Positions 1 through 11,639 of a stretch of 64,000 nucleotides of DNA are shown here, piece after piece (position 1 is the first letter of the stretch; the number at the start of each line of letters is the position of its first letter). Source of the stretch: Limnephilus marmoratus (Eukaryota; Arthropoda; Insecta; Trichoptera; Limnephilidae); NCBI GenBank assembly GCA_917880885.1, contig OU862909.1, forward strand, positions 35,586,405 to 35,650,404, read 5' to 3'. The notes under the pieces are model-generated. The model searched no databases. It was not told the origin of the DNA and worked only from the letters and a program-made list of their open reading frames with translations. The translations under genes were made by a program, and so were the position numbers.

Positions 1-116
1 CCTCGCGCTTATTAAAATTAACTTGAAATTTGATTAATTCTTCAAATTCCGTGAAGCGACTCGTCATGGATGACATAGATCATAATTATTTTCCTCAGAC
101 CTCCTGAATAGAGCTA

Positions 117-292
117 AGGGAACGTACCCATACTACGTGACCAACTTTTTGCAATTTTTACCGCCCCCCCCCCCCCCTTCCCCGGTGACCAAAAACCTAA
201 GCCCGCTGCCGCTCATTTGTACCAAGCATGACATTTTGAAGGCCTCCCCCCCCCCCTAAACGTGTCACGTAGGTACTATGCGTACGTTCCCT
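117..292. mobile_element. MITE family M1, copy 1
   Basis: This short element has terminal inverted repeats AGGGAACGTACCCATACTAC at the left and its complement at the right, and the interior has two cytosine homopolymer tracts. Four further copies occur at 8053, 21031, 23364 and 50324. This copy carries a small disruption in the right repeat. It has no coding capacity. The left flank always ends in TA, but the target duplication cannot be defined. The superfamily is not recognised. Confidence 0.85.
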
Positions 293-964
293 AATGTAAA
301 AACAGGCAACTTATGTAAGGCGCTTATGTAAGACGCATTACAACACAGACAGAAAGTCATAATGCATACCAAACAACATTGAAACATCCATATACAAACA
401 AATGAATCCCTGTTTCCCTTGGTCACGCCATAACTTCAGAACGACTTTACCTATTTCATTCATCTTTTTTAAAGTTTTCTATTACTTTGTAGAAGGTTCT
501 TACGGAAAGAAAAATTAAGAAACATGCGCAGAAAATTGGATCATTTCAGAATACTTAACAACTATTTTAACTTCGCACATTTGACAGTTCGCGTGTTTGA
601 TGAATGTGAATTTAGCGGGCAGTTGTTTTTTTGTAACAAAAGAATTGTCTATATATTTTTTAAATTAGATATCGATATTTTAAATAGGTACCAAATTAAA
701 TTGATTGTTCTTATAATATCTATACAACAATTTTTTTTTGTTGTTATATATGAAAAATGAAAATTTGAATAAAAAAATTGCAATAGGTGGCACGCAAGCT
801 GTTTGAAAACTGAGTGTACTGGGATTGAATATATGGAACGCAGGGGGGGGGGTATTTCATTTCCTGGGTAAGCTATACTACCTGGAAATCCATAGGTACT
901 ATGTTTATTTCGCTAAGTGAAAAATCAAAACAGATGGTCGGACCGCAAGCACAAACGTAGATTG

Positions 965-1396
965 GACTCCAGATACTAATATCTACAGCCCGTATGTTTG
1001 ACGAATATCTACAGCTCATATGTTGAACTAATATCTACGAACTTCAGAGTGTTGATTAATATCTACAGAGCGTATGTTGAACTAATATCTACAGAGCGTA
1101 GGTTGGACTAATCAGCTAAATGTGTCCAATAGTCCGATATTAGGGATTTTTACATACATACTTACATAAATTAAGTTTTTTAAACTGCATACGCAATATT
1201 ACGTTATTCCAATATGCTATACATAATTGCAAATCCAACCTCTGACAGTACTGTAGATATTCGTCAACACTTTGGTTCTCATAGATATTAATCAACAGTT
1301 TGAGCTGTAGATATTCGTCAACACTTTGATTCCCATAGATATTAGTTCGATTTTTTCAGTTTTTGGAATTCCTGTAGATATTAGTAGACGCCTCCC
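965..1396. mobile_element. Foldback element B, copy 1
   Basis: The 432-bp element is flanked by a perfect 8-bp duplication GTAGATTG (957-964 and 1397-1404). The left half holds five TAATATCTACAG-like sites at 977, 1003, 1029, 1057 and 1083, spaced about 26 bp. The right half holds five sites in the opposite orientation (CTGTAGATATT and CATAGATATT forms) near 1251, 1280, 1305, 1334 and 1372. A second copy lies at 14720. There is no ORF. The duplication length fits hAT-type or P-type transposition; the repeated inverted sites suggest subterminal transposase-binding sites, which is inference. Confidence 0.75.
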
Positions 1397-1669
1397 GTAG
1401 ATTGTTCCTGGGCGAGCAGTGACTGAGCGGTGAAGTTATTAAAAAAATCTTATCCAGTATTTTTTTTTTGTTTTATTCAATTGAGTCCCATATGCAGATT
1501 GCGAATCACGCATTAGTCGTAGTCAAGGGTAGATAAATAATTTATATAATGATACACTGAAAAAATAACTGCGGCAAAATCTCTTTGAAATCTGTTTCCC
1601 CACGTCAAAAATTGATGTGTTCTTAATTATTTAATAATGATATAACTTATTTAAATGTGTTATATTGTT

Positions 1670-2490
1670 TAGGTCTTGTGAACATGCTGGGAGGTGGGGA
1701 ATAAATTATTTTCCTTACTTTACCAATTAGTGTTATATTGGGGTAATTTTCTAATATCTTTGGGGTCATTCGTTCTTTCATTAATTTCCAATTGTTCAAG
1801 TAAATTTAATCTAAGACACTTTCTTTCCATATGTAATATTTAGGCTTGATGTTGTTAAGTGGAATGTGATTATTAACTAAGAGATGTTTTGCGAATTTTG
1901 AAGAAGTGCTTTAATAATAATTATAACATCATCGATTAAAAATCGATTTTTCTCCAACAAAAATCGATTTTATTAAGCGATTAAATTTTTTTTACACTGC
2001 CGATTTTTTCATTCGCAGCCCTGCTACGCTTAGTCATCAGTCCGGAATCCGGAGCGCGATCCTCTATGATGTTTATAAACAAAACATGACATTAACGCTA
2101 TTTGTGCGTCTACGATGACATTTCTTTTGCGCTTTGAAAGCAGTTTAGTAGAAGTTTCTAATCAAACTTGTCACTAGACAAAAATCGATTTTTCATGCTA
2201 AGAAAAAGAACCGATTATTTAATGATCGATTTATTTATGTAAAAGTCGCATCCCTAGTTACAGTCGGCTTGGTCATATTTTAATTCATAGGTATATGTCA
2301 CTATTATTATCTAAGTTTAGGATTTCTACTTAAGTTTTTAAAGTTTGTTTCAAAATTTTTATTGGTTCTAAAAGCATAATCACATTTTTTAATTTCTCTT
2401 GCAATTTTTACAGTTACTGGGCCGAGATTTCCAATTTTTCCTATTATTTTATTATGTACCGGATCTGTTAAATTAATAGTGTCTAATAAT
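1670..2490 (-). pseudogene. Probable Penelope-like element C-terminal (GIY-YIG) relic, interrupted
   Basis: Two minus-strand open segments, 2487-2312 and 1912-1674, look like consecutive parts of one protein. The first reads through CDYAFRTNKNFETNFKN, resembling the Y-x-G-x-T-x-R-x-F core of a GIY-YIG nuclease. The second begins SKFAKHLLVNNH, resembling the helix after the nuclease core in Penelope-like retroelements, and continues with LMKERMTPKILENYPN. An in-frame stop lies in the second part, and about 350 bp of unrelated AT-rich DNA separates them. The catalytic tyrosine and glycine pattern is degraded. This is assigned by motif memory only. It could be another retroelement. Confidence 0.4.
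1919..2270. mobile_element. AT-rich insertion with repeated AATCGATTTT motifs
   Basis: The stretch between the two halves of the Penelope-like relic has several AATCGATTTTT motifs in both orientations near 1931-2000 and 2175-2230. It ends at 2250 with GTCGCATCCCTAG, which resembles the end of a hAT-type MITE. A related end, TTCGCAGCCCTG, occurs at 2022-2033. No ORF and no clean target duplication is visible, so boundaries are approximate. Confidence 0.4.
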
Positions 2491-2499
2491 AGGTATATT

Positions 2500-3610
2500 T
2501 ATTTTAATTTTATTTTATTTGCCTTATAGCCGTTATTAACTGTTACTGTTTTTATTATTATTATGCTGCACCTTAGTTACATACTGACCACAAAATCACA
2601 TTCATAGGGTAAAACTAGATGAGCGAAACTAATAGTAATATTTTGAAACACAGAACGATTCATTTATAAGTTTCATTAATTCTAATCCTTTTTATCGTGC
2701 ATTTTGTAAAGCTGCACTTTCAAAGTATATATATTAAAAAATGGAAAAATCCAAAAAAAAATATATACATATATTGTATATTCATGATCCTTTCATTGTA
2801 TTTTTTTTTTAATTCTAAACTAGCCGTATACAAGGTAGGCATATATTGGGCTGCTTATATAAAATTCGTTATGTTAACATAAATTAAAAATGAACCCATA
2901 AGAAAATGATGACTAGGTACGTCAGGAACACTGCACCCATGTAAACAAATAATGTGACAAAAAAGTTATTGAATCAATTTTTTTGAATTATTTAAAATTC
3001 TTGAACGTTTATTATTTCCCTGATCAAAAGTAACTACCTACATGGTATGGTACGGCTGAGTTAGACCAAAATACTCGTATCTCATACCTACTACAACACC
3101 CATTCCAGAAACATCCCCTCCGTTGGGGTTGATATCAAAGCAACGCATAGATATACCTACTTGTATACGAGTAAATGTAGAGTTGTACAAATGTAATATA
3201 CAGTAGCGGGACATCTCTACACCACACAGCGACACAGCAGTAACCTATTGTAGTTATTGTCCACCGGGCCGGCCAAATGAATCCACTTCTGTGGCCGGCT
3301 GTGTCTTCGGATTTTCCAATTTTAGCTGAGTTATGGTCGTCGAATATTGGCTGGGGTGTTCAATATCACGGCATCGCCATTCTTAATGGCCACAAGAGGA
3401 AAAGGGATTTTTTGCGGTACACGTAATTCAGGATAGGTACAGGCGGAGTAAAAATAATATAAGTAATACCTATAAATAAATAAAAGATTTAAATTGAAAT
3501 TAGTATCGGGTAGTAGGCATGCGGAACAAAATGTTTCTGTTGGATATAATCATTGTTGTATAATAATTAGACGAGACATGAAGCGGAAAATAGGTTAACA
3601 CTTTCGTACG
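2500..3610. other. No recognisable gene
   Basis: AT-rich sequence with short chance ORFs. The part at 3240-3420 has more balanced base composition and no relative elsewhere in the window. I see no splice-supported coding exon. Confidence 0.5.
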
Positions 3611-3617
3611 TCCAATA

Positions 3618-4478
3618 GGCCACTTGCATGGATTTCATAACGACTTGGAAAAAATCATGTGGATAGATCTTTTTACTAAGATTAAGAAAATGTTAGTAAA
3701 ATTGTATAAGAAATGTACAGTTTTTGTTATTTTTAAATAAATAAATCCATTATTTAGGCTTGTGACGTCACTACATGAAAATGTCCCGTCTCCGAAAATG
3801 TTCCTATTATTTTTTTTAAATTCCACACTGATTTATTTTTTTATATGGCATCACTTTGATTTCAGGCGAATTTTTGAATTCGTTCACTAGATTTATTGTT
3901 TGTTCTCTGCGAACTTATCATTTGGTTTCACTTTTTGAGAGATGCTCTGAAGAGAACCCCGTACTTTTAATGATCTACGGGGTTCTCTTCAGAACGTGCA
4001 GATGATGTCGGTACGTGTTTTAGAGGTATAATGATTATGGTGCTGATTTTAACAAAATTAAATTTTATAATATTCGTATTATTATTATAATTTACAAGTA
4101 CAAGTATATTACATTGAATTTAGTAATATAGACGCTGTTCATTATAATGATTTATGGTCAATAAGATGGATCAAGGAAAAAAAATATTTATGAGATGTAG
4201 TATTTTTGGTATGCCTCGTTATTCTCCTGTGCCATTCGTGTGGAAAATGTTCTTTTTTTTTAAAATGATTTTCGGCTATGTAATTATCGTTTTTTCAAAC
4301 CTATAAAATTATGTCCCGTCTTTCCGGTTTATAAAAAATGGTCTGATTTATCGGATTGAAATTTTCAAAAAATCCCCAGGGTTTCAAAAATACGATTAAA
4401 AAAAAAAAAAAATACAGAATGTCTTAGAATATTTGCCTAAACCGGAATTTTTTTTTATAAAATTTGATGCAAGTGGCC
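3618..4478. mobile_element. TA-flanked DNA element D, copy 1
   Basis: The element begins GGCCACTTGCAT and ends with the complement, with TA on both outer sides (3616-3617 and 4479-4480). A second copy in the opposite orientation spans 6603-7657. Terminal repeats of about 12 bp and a TA duplication fit a Tc1/mariner-like non-autonomous element. No transposase reading frame remains. Confidence 0.75.
3947..3992. repeat. Perfect 17-bp stem hairpin inside element D
   Basis: CTGAAGAGAACCCCGTA at 3947-3963 is exactly complementary to 3976-3992, with a 12-base loop. The other D copy keeps only a diverged single arm near 7300, so the hairpin is particular to this copy or was lost in the other. Confidence 0.8.
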
Positions 4479-4479
4479 T

Positions 4480-5450
4480 ATTAGTACCTACGTTTGGTCT
4501 CCAATTTTCGCAACGCTCTAACGCCGAACTATCGGAAACTTCAAAATCAAGTCTACCCGCACTGATTTTAGCGTTCGAAATACGTTTAATACAGATAAAT
4601 TGTTCCAAATAAGGTGACTTTGTAGTGTGATAAGTGGGCATCATTTTCTCTCAAAAATGAGGAGTAAAGAAGAAATGGAAGACAAAAAAATGTGTTAAAA
4701 AATAAGGGCAACCGGAGAACCTAACACGGTGACAAATCAACATACTTTTAAAAAGTTATATAAAATCATGAAAAGTGAAATAAAAAAGATTAAACAGGTT
4801 AAACGGGTAGCGTTGAGTGTTGACTTGGTTTTTTTTAACGCTTTTAATGAATTTATGTCTTTTCAAATTTTTATTTTATTTATTTATTTATTTATCTATA
4901 TAAGGTATGTTTACATTACATTATTCGATGCCTGTCTCACTAGGGTATACCTGTGTTGAGACAGACGTAGAGGTACATAAATGAGTATCATACATAAGAA
5001 TATTTAATTATAACATAAGAATATTTAAGGTAAGATACATACTGATTTATACAATTCAAACAGAAAGATGATGTAAATTGATGGTTAATACCTTAAAGAG
5101 AGCATTATTTAGGTGAAGGAAGAGATGAATAAAGTAGTAAAGCCTGTCGAATCTATATAGGGAGTTATATTATACATATAGGATTTTACTATTTTAATTT
5201 CTTTAATAAGGGTAAGGACATACGTGAGATGGTAATTCTGTCTATTTGTAATCTATTTTACAGATGTTAGAATAGAATGTGTGTTTATTTCCACTCTGTC
5301 GAGTTGTCATGGAACTAATAATTAGATACCTACAAAAAATGTTAAATCTGAACAGTTTTCCGTTCGCAATAGGAAAGTGATTTTCTATCATTCACGAGGA
5401 AGACATTTAAAAAGGAAACAAACCTACTAAATCATTTAACATTAACGCGA
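4480..5450. other. No gene; short ATTT microsatellite
   Basis: AT-rich DNA. A TTTA tetranucleotide repeat lies at about 4869-4896. No coding or repeat family is recognised in the rest. Confidence 0.5.
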
Positions 5451-5455
5451 TCCAA

Positions 5456-6151
5456 TAGTCCAGGAAAAAATCGAAATCGGAATTCACGCACCTTTATAGG
5501 AGTTTAAAAATGCCTGAGAAAAAGCTTTTGGAAAGGTTGGAAAAGGTATTTGAGATTTTTTTTACAGGTTGATTTCGTAAAGGCCTGTAAAAAACATTAA
5601 CTCCTTTTTTACGCATTGTTTATTGTAATAAAACGGAAATTTAAAATTGATTCCACGGAACCAAGCGACGCGGAGCCTAACGTCTATTCCCTGCTCTGTC
5701 CGGGAAAAAACTGGTAAAAAAATGTGTGTGGCTAGTATTTAGTCCTTGGGTGGACGGCATAGGGTTCACAAATTCGTCGACCGCCGACCGTATTGTAAAA
5801 TAACAACGCGAAAAGGCATATTTAATTTTATTTTGTGAATTTCGGGTGTAAATATAATTTTTTTTTGCTATTGTTATAAAAGAAACTGAATTTGCCATAT
5901 TATGCAATAAAACCATATCCGAAAAGGGGTTTATAAGTAGGAGAGTTTGCACTTGAAAATATTTCTTAGAATCTAATACTTTATTTTTTTCTAGGCTTAT
6001 TAAAAAACTTATTAAAAAAAATGACCGATGTTTTTAAGGGCCAAGATATGTTTTACACGCAGTATTTAATTGAAGCATCTATAATACTTCTAAGCGATCA
6101 AATTTTCAAAACAAAAACGAATGATTTTGCATTATTTAATATGACTTCATC
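5456..6151 (+). mobile_element. TTAA-flanked element A, copy 1
   Basis: The element starts with a GCGATCC motif, ends GACTTCATC, and is flanked by TTAA on both sides (5452-5455 and 6152-6155). It shares its whole length with copies at 22765, 26843, 28816 and 60990. The interior carries a conserved hairpin in which TTTTTTACAGG and GCCTGTAAAAAA flank a 14-base spacer. No ORF is retained. TTAA flanks suggest a piggyBac-like or other TTAA-targeting transposase supplied in trans; terminal inverted repeats are weak. Confidence 0.75.
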
Positions 6152-6602
6152 TTAATGTAATATTTTATTTATTTATAAGGTAGGTGTAGGTACTGAATCT
6201 ATGTTTCATTTTTCTAATTTCCGTTGCTTGAAACCATGCATGATAATATGAACACCCAAAGGAACAAAATAAAATTAATAAAGCTGGTGGTAGGTAGGTA
6301 TCTACCTAATCGATTTGTTCGATAAATTGTGGCGGCTTACATCTAAATTGTAACGAAAATTGAGATCAATTTCGGGAGTAGGCAATGATTGAGACATTAA
6401 AATTATTTTCTCAATTTTAAAATTGGGCAAATTATGGTGAACCTCAAAGAAGGAGTAGAAAAACATTAAAGGTTTTATAAAACTCAATAACATCATTAAC
6501 ACCACACCGATATTATAAAAATTATGCAGAAAAGTTGTACCAATTCCTTAATTCACTATTACCTACATCTTACAGAATTTACAATGAAAGGAATACCTAA
6601 TA

Positions 6603-7657
6603 GGCCACTTGATCACATTTAAAAAAAAATCCGGTTTAGGCAAATATTCTAAGATATTCCGTTTTTTTATCGTATTTTTGAAACAGTGGCGATTTTTGAA
6701 ATTTTCTGTCCGAAAAATCAGACCATTTTTTATAAACCGGAAAGACGGGACATAATTTTATGGGTGCGAAAAAACGATAATTACATAGCCGAAAATCATT
6801 TTTAAATAAGAACGTTTTTCACACGAATTGCACAGGAGAATATCGAAGCATACCTACCAAAAATTATTACATCTCATAAATATTTTTTTCCTTGATCCAT
6901 CCCATTGATCATTAATCTTTATAATGTTCAATATATGAGTAAATAAAAATATATGACTAAATCCAAAACTTATTAGTTACTAAAATATATGACTAAATCC
7001 AAAACTTATTAGTTACTAAAATATATGACTAAATCCAAAACTTATTAGTTACTAAAATATATGACTAAATCCAAAACTTATTAGTTACTAAAATATATGA
7101 CTAAATCCAAAACTTATTAGTTACTAAAATATATGACTAAATCCAAAACTTATTAGTTACTAAAATATATGACTAAATCCAATGTAATGTACTTGTACTT
7201 GTAAATTATATTAATAATAAAAAGATTATAAAATTTGATTTTGTTAAAATCAGCACCATTACCATTACACTTCTAAAACAGGTACAGAAGGCATAAAATG
7301 TACTGGGTTCTCTTCGTAACATCTGTCAAAACGTTAAACCAAATGATAAGTTCGCAGAGAACAAACAATAAATCTTGTCAATGTTAAAGTTCAAATTAAA
7401 AATTTCGCCTGAAATCAAAGTGTTGCCATATAAAAAAAAATAAATCAATGTGGAATTTTATAAAATTAATAGAATTTTATCGGAAACGAGACATTTTCAT
7501 GTAGTGACGTCACGAGCCATAATAATGGATTTATTTAATTAAAACAAAAAAAAAACTGTACATTCCTAAAAAAATTTACTAACATTTTCGTAATCTTAGT
7601 AAAAAAATGTATCCACACGATTTTTTCCAAGTCGTTATGAAATCCATGCAAGTGGCC
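6603..7657. mobile_element. TA-flanked DNA element D, copy 2 (inverted)
   Basis: It has the same GGCCACTT termini as the copy at 3618 but in reverse orientation. The outer right dinucleotide has mutated to TG. It is about 190 bp longer because a 36-bp minisatellite expanded inside it. Together the two copies form a widely spaced inverted pair around element A. Confidence 0.75.
6941..7182. repeat. 36-bp tandem minisatellite, about 6.5 units
   Basis: The unit contains GACTAAATCCAAAACTTATT and repeats exactly every 36 bases. The near identity of units indicates recent expansion. It is absent from the other D copy, which has a single diverged segment here. Confidence 0.9.
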
Positions 7658-7659
7658 TG

Positions 7660-8052
7660 TTGTGTTTGTGATCACATTATTTATTTTGAATTTTAATATT
7701 ACACATTTGCTTTGATTTCAATTTTGATTTATTTTTTAAAATTTAATTTTAATTATTTATTATAATATATTATGTCATGTATTATGTCAAATTAATTCAT
7801 TTCTTTGTCGTTAACGACGTTTTTGATATGCTAATGCTGAAGCTATGGATTTATACATCCGTTGAAATATTTAAACATGACATAAGAAGCAATTCCTTCG
7901 ACACACAAAATTCAATTGTTTAATATAAATTTAGACAAAATAATAACTCAGGTCAAGGCGGATAGTAACAAATGATTTCTCATGAAAAAAAACATGTTTT
8001 ATGTGCATTTAAATATCATCTGATAATGTTTAAGTAGTAGCTAGAGTAGGTA
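7660..8052. other. No recognisable content
   Basis: AT-rich stretch between element D and MITE M1. No ORF or repeat recognised. Confidence 0.5.
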
Positions 8053-8199
8053 AGGGAACGTACCCATACTACGTGATCAAATTTTTGCAATTTTTAACCC
8101 CCCCCGGTGACCAAAAACCTAAGCAACCAGCCGCTCATTTGTACCAAGCGTGACATTTTGACCCCCCCAAACGTGTCACGTAGTATGGGTACGTTCCCT
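8053..8199. mobile_element. MITE family M1, copy 2
   Basis: This copy has intact AGGGAACGTACCC-type inverted termini and is the shortest, because both internal C tracts are short. The flanks are GGTA on the left and AATC on the right. Confidence 0.9.
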
Positions 8200-8608
8200 A
8201 ATCGAACCTAAAGACCGAAATTGATTAAAAACAACAATATGTATTCGTATCTGCAAACTAAGACGTAGGCATCATCACATGACTCCGAAGGCAAATATCA
8301 CCAATGGACAAAGACAATCTACTACAATCTGGCTCTGGCTGTTAGTAACCAATGGACCGGTTAGTGGCTAAGTTGACAAATGCGTCTCTCACCCAGGCAT
8401 CAAAGGCGATTTCAATTCTTTGCTAGCAAAATCAACAAAGAAGTTTTCAGATATTTTTTTATTTTATTTTATTTAAGGAGAAAACACAGATACAGACAAT
8501 AACAAAAAAATATTATGAACAATAACTTGAGAATTCGCCTGCACCCCAACAACTATTTCTCACTGATGAGTTATTCGTAACCTAGTAGTATTTTTCTTTA
8601 ATTTTTTT
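8200..8608. other. No recognisable content
   Basis: No ORF, RNA gene or repeat family recognised. Confidence 0.4.
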
Positions 8609-9058
8609 AATTTTTTACATTACTTCCACACAGGAGGCCCTGAGGAAAATAATTCCCCAATGTCATCTTTGGAGATGCTGTTTGGAAGGTCTTTTTAGGA
8701 AAGGAAGAAGAGGAAGTTCTGAAAAGGAAGAGGGGATTAGGGGTGGGTAGGAATCTGGGGGTCAGTGTGTCCAGGAGTGACGAATCCATCCCTCCCACTG
8801 CGGTGCGAGGCGATGTTCCGAGAGTGTACGGCTGGAGAAATCAGGGGGACTCCATTCTCTCCCGATCCAGCCTGCCATGCAGCTGGTGAGCAGACGCATC
8901 CACCGCCAAGACCCGGACAAAACTCACCCCCTTGAATCCGGTCACCCCTGCTAAGTCACCAAACGTAGCGAACCACTTGGGGTTTACCTATGGCAGATGT
9001 ATTGGTTGTCCAATAAATGGTTCCCGGGGCGGCGGTACCCATAACTGCCTCCCAAATT
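8609..9058 (-). mobile_element. SINE-like repeat S1, long form
   Basis: Read on the minus strand it starts CAATTTGGGAGGCAG, passes GTACCGCCGCCCCGGGAACC and GTGGTTCGCTACG, and ends in TGGAAGTAATGTAAAAAA, the A-rich tail. About ten copies in both orientations lie in this window. A 3' A-tail and frequent 5' truncation fit a SINE or other LINE-mobilised RNA. GGTTCGCTACG is only weakly like a pol III B box, so the parent RNA is unknown. This long form has an extra internal block with CCTGCCATGCAGCTGG. Confidence 0.7.
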
Positions 9059-9149
9059 GTAAGATAAATAAGGATAAATAAAAATTCAATAAAAGATAAA
9101 TAAAAAAAATCGAGTGCAGTTTTTACGCGATAGAAGCGAAACTTTGCCA

Positions 9150-9285
9150 ATCTCAACCAATACTTGAAAAGTGAGGTCATAATCAAAGCGACCAATAAGC
9201 GCAGACCTATCGTAATTTTCCGTAAGTTTTATATCTCAACCAATAGGAGCCTTTAAAAATGACATCATAATCAAAGCGGCCGTTG
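9150..9285 (+). repeat. Diverged tandem duplication with CCAAT motifs
   Basis: Two segments of about 50-80 bp share CTCAACCAATA and ATAATCAAAGCG. CCAAT occurs three times. It may be a remnant of an element or promoter-like sequence; no transcript is evident. Confidence 0.4.
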
Positions 9286-9476
9286 ATGCGTCGCAGGTGC
9301 AGTCATCGTCATTTCCGTTTCATCCGAAATCCGAATCAAAGCGAGGCTATAGAAGTTTCTCTTCAAAAATGAAATAATATGTAGATATAATAAAAGAAAT
9401 AAATTAAGGAGATACGTATTCAGTTTATAACGTCCCTTATAGTAGGTAGGTATGGAGTGAGTGGAAGCCCTTCTTA

Positions 9477-9856
9477 CTATTTATTTATTTATTTATTTAT
9501 TTTTTCATGTTCTCCGTAAAACGGTTATTCACCAATACATTATGGAGAAGATTACAAATTAGACAAAAAGTATAGCAAAACACATAAAAAGGTCAGTTTC
9601 ACTACTTTGTGACATACGTCAAAAGATAATTGTTAAACTGCCTGTAGGTTACGTTAAAAATGTCAATGGTCAATGCAGACTCGTTGAGCAGTTCAGTCGC
9701 TCTGTTGACTGGCGCGTTCTGATAGGCAGAAGTCCTCGCTTTTGGAGCAACTATGTAGCGAGCATCGAGGACACATCGTGTTGACCAATGACATTCTCGC
9801 AATACCAACCCTGACAGCGTGTTCCGGAGACGGCCAACCGCGCCGCGATCCAATAC
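9477..9856 (-). pseudogene. LINE reverse transcriptase C-terminal fragment
   Basis: The minus-strand frame from about 9853 to 9602 reads CVLDARYIVAPKARTSAY, then NAPVNRATELLN, a pattern common near the C-terminus of non-LTR retrotransposon polymerases (an R-T-x-x-x-x-x-S/A-P block followed by an L-F/L-N motif). Downstream the sequence reaches an AAAT tetranucleotide tail, seen as ATTT repeats at 9477-9502 on the plus strand. That order (C-terminus, short 3' UTR, simple-repeat tail) fits a 5'-truncated LINE. The clade cannot be decided. Confidence 0.45.
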
Positions 9857-10186
9857 CCAGATATCCGGTTCCGCCGCTTTCTTTATTGTGCCCGTTGTAT
9901 TGAATTAGTGTTAGTATTGCCCTCCACTATTTATACTAACTACCAATACAAAGATACCCAGAATACAAACCTTTACAATACATCAGTAGGTTCACACTAA
10001 TATATGCCAAAGGTTCCAATACACCGTAAGTCGATACTAATAAATATACCAAAGGTAACCAATGAGCCACTGGCATCATTTTTTAATGAACTTTTTAAAG
10101 GTGTTTTCAAAATCATAAAAAGTTTTTAATACCTTGGTGAATACCTTTTAAACGTTTATTCATTAACACATTTTTACAATTTTATA

Positions 10187-10695
10187 ATTTTTTTTTTTTA
10201 TCATTGATTCTATTGACAAAAAGGTCACTTCTCAGCTATACATTCAGGATTCCTCCTGGAAAGTAGCTGGTTTTCATCGGCGACTCTAATATAATACACA
10301 AGAAATAATCCAATTAAAATAATATAAAAATAATTAAATTACATTACATAAAACATAATTAAGTAAAATCGCAAATTTAATTTCCATAATAAAATATAAT
10401 ATAAATAAAAAAAAGAATAATGTTTATCCGAATTCAAATTAAAGCATATAATCTTAATATTACAATTCGAATATAAAATATAATCAAAACAAATAATACA
10501 TTCAAGTCAAAAACAAAAACACAAGTAGGTATTCCCTTAATTGTAAATTTTAACAATTAAGATGTTGTGCGGTTGACTGTGCAGTCAGCAACAATTCGCC
10601 GCAGAGCCTCTTGAAGCAATGCAACGATGTCGATATTCGAATAGACAGTGGAATTTCATTCCAAAATTTTCATGGCGAGTAGCTGAAACTACCCT
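10187..10695 (-). pseudogene. LINE reverse transcriptase C-terminal fragment and 3' region
   Basis: The complement of 10560-10670 translates as WNEIPLSIRISTSLHCFKRL, matching the conserved tryptophan-asparagine-x-x-proline ending of many LINE polymerases, then stops. A stop or frameshift lies immediately upstream. The AT-rich stretch down to the T-run at 10187 may be its 3' UTR. Only a short decayed piece remains. Confidence 0.5.
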
Positions 10696-10885
10696 CATAT
10701 ACAGTAGTTTTATAATTAGAGTTTTTCAACCAGAAAAATGTTTAACATATTATGTATAATAAGCAACCATTTTTAAAAAAGAGCCCCTTAACTTACTCTT
10801 ATAGGCCACGTGATGTATTTTTTAGCTGCTCCAGCAATCATTGAATTATCATAAAACGCCAACTATCTAGAACCGGAATCAAATT

Positions 10886-11625
10886 GATGGCTTCCGTGGG
10901 AGAGGGGTAAGGCTCTCGACTGGCAAGTCGGAGGTCGCAGATTCAAATACCGGCGAGTGCAAGTAAATTTTATTTCATTAATTTGGGTTATTTCACAATT
11001 TACTCATTTAACATAATATATATCTAGCAGCACGTTCCATAGTGGAAGATACTCTCAGTATCGCTATGGTGTAAGATCACCATTTAGAATTGAAACGTGG
11101 CTCGTGTAGTTGCGGAGATGGGTGACTTACCTAAGCACTCCATCCTATAAAGATCGCGGGTATATGTAAAAATAATAATACTTGATGATTATTGATTAGG
11201 TACTGATAACGTTTATTATAAATTATAACTTTAGATTATTCGCAAGTTTTTATTCAACCGCGACAATTTAATCGGAAGGTTTTTAAATTCTAAGATAACT
11301 CGACTAAGTCTAGTCGACTCAAATATCGAAATTGCAATGGCCGCTCTGAAACAGCCGTCGAACTTTCCTGAAGCTCTGGGGTGGCCAGTACGTAGAAAAC
11401 AACGATATCACTCTATAAATAACCAACTCGCCACATAACTAACTCGCCATACTTGAAATAGCTTTGCCGTGTTTTGTGACAAGATATGAATAACCAGCTA
11501 CTTCCTAACCTTCCTCTTTCATCTCCTCTATCTCCTTTCCCTCCCCTTACCTTCAGCATACCCCAATTGAGGGTGCTATAGCCTCACTGGCTCGAGACAG
11601 TTGGGACTCTTGAGCGGTTTCACAT
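10886..11625 (+). mobile_element. tRNA-derived SINE S2, interrupted
   Basis: The tRNA-like head carries GGTCGCAGATTCAAATACC, close to a B box, and continues into the shared body with TGGAAGATACT. The body stops at about 11100 and resumes at about 11450 (GCTTTGCCGTGTTTTGTGAC), ending near CTTGAGCGGTTTCACATG. The intact relative at 60243 shows that about 350 bp were inserted. The insertion has no recognisable ends. Confidence 0.7.
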
Positions 11626-11639
11626 GAAAAAGCATAAAA

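Noticed and set aside
6941..7182. CRISPR-like array
   Set aside because: The 36-bp units are directly adjacent without spacers; it is a minisatellite in a eukaryotic transposon.
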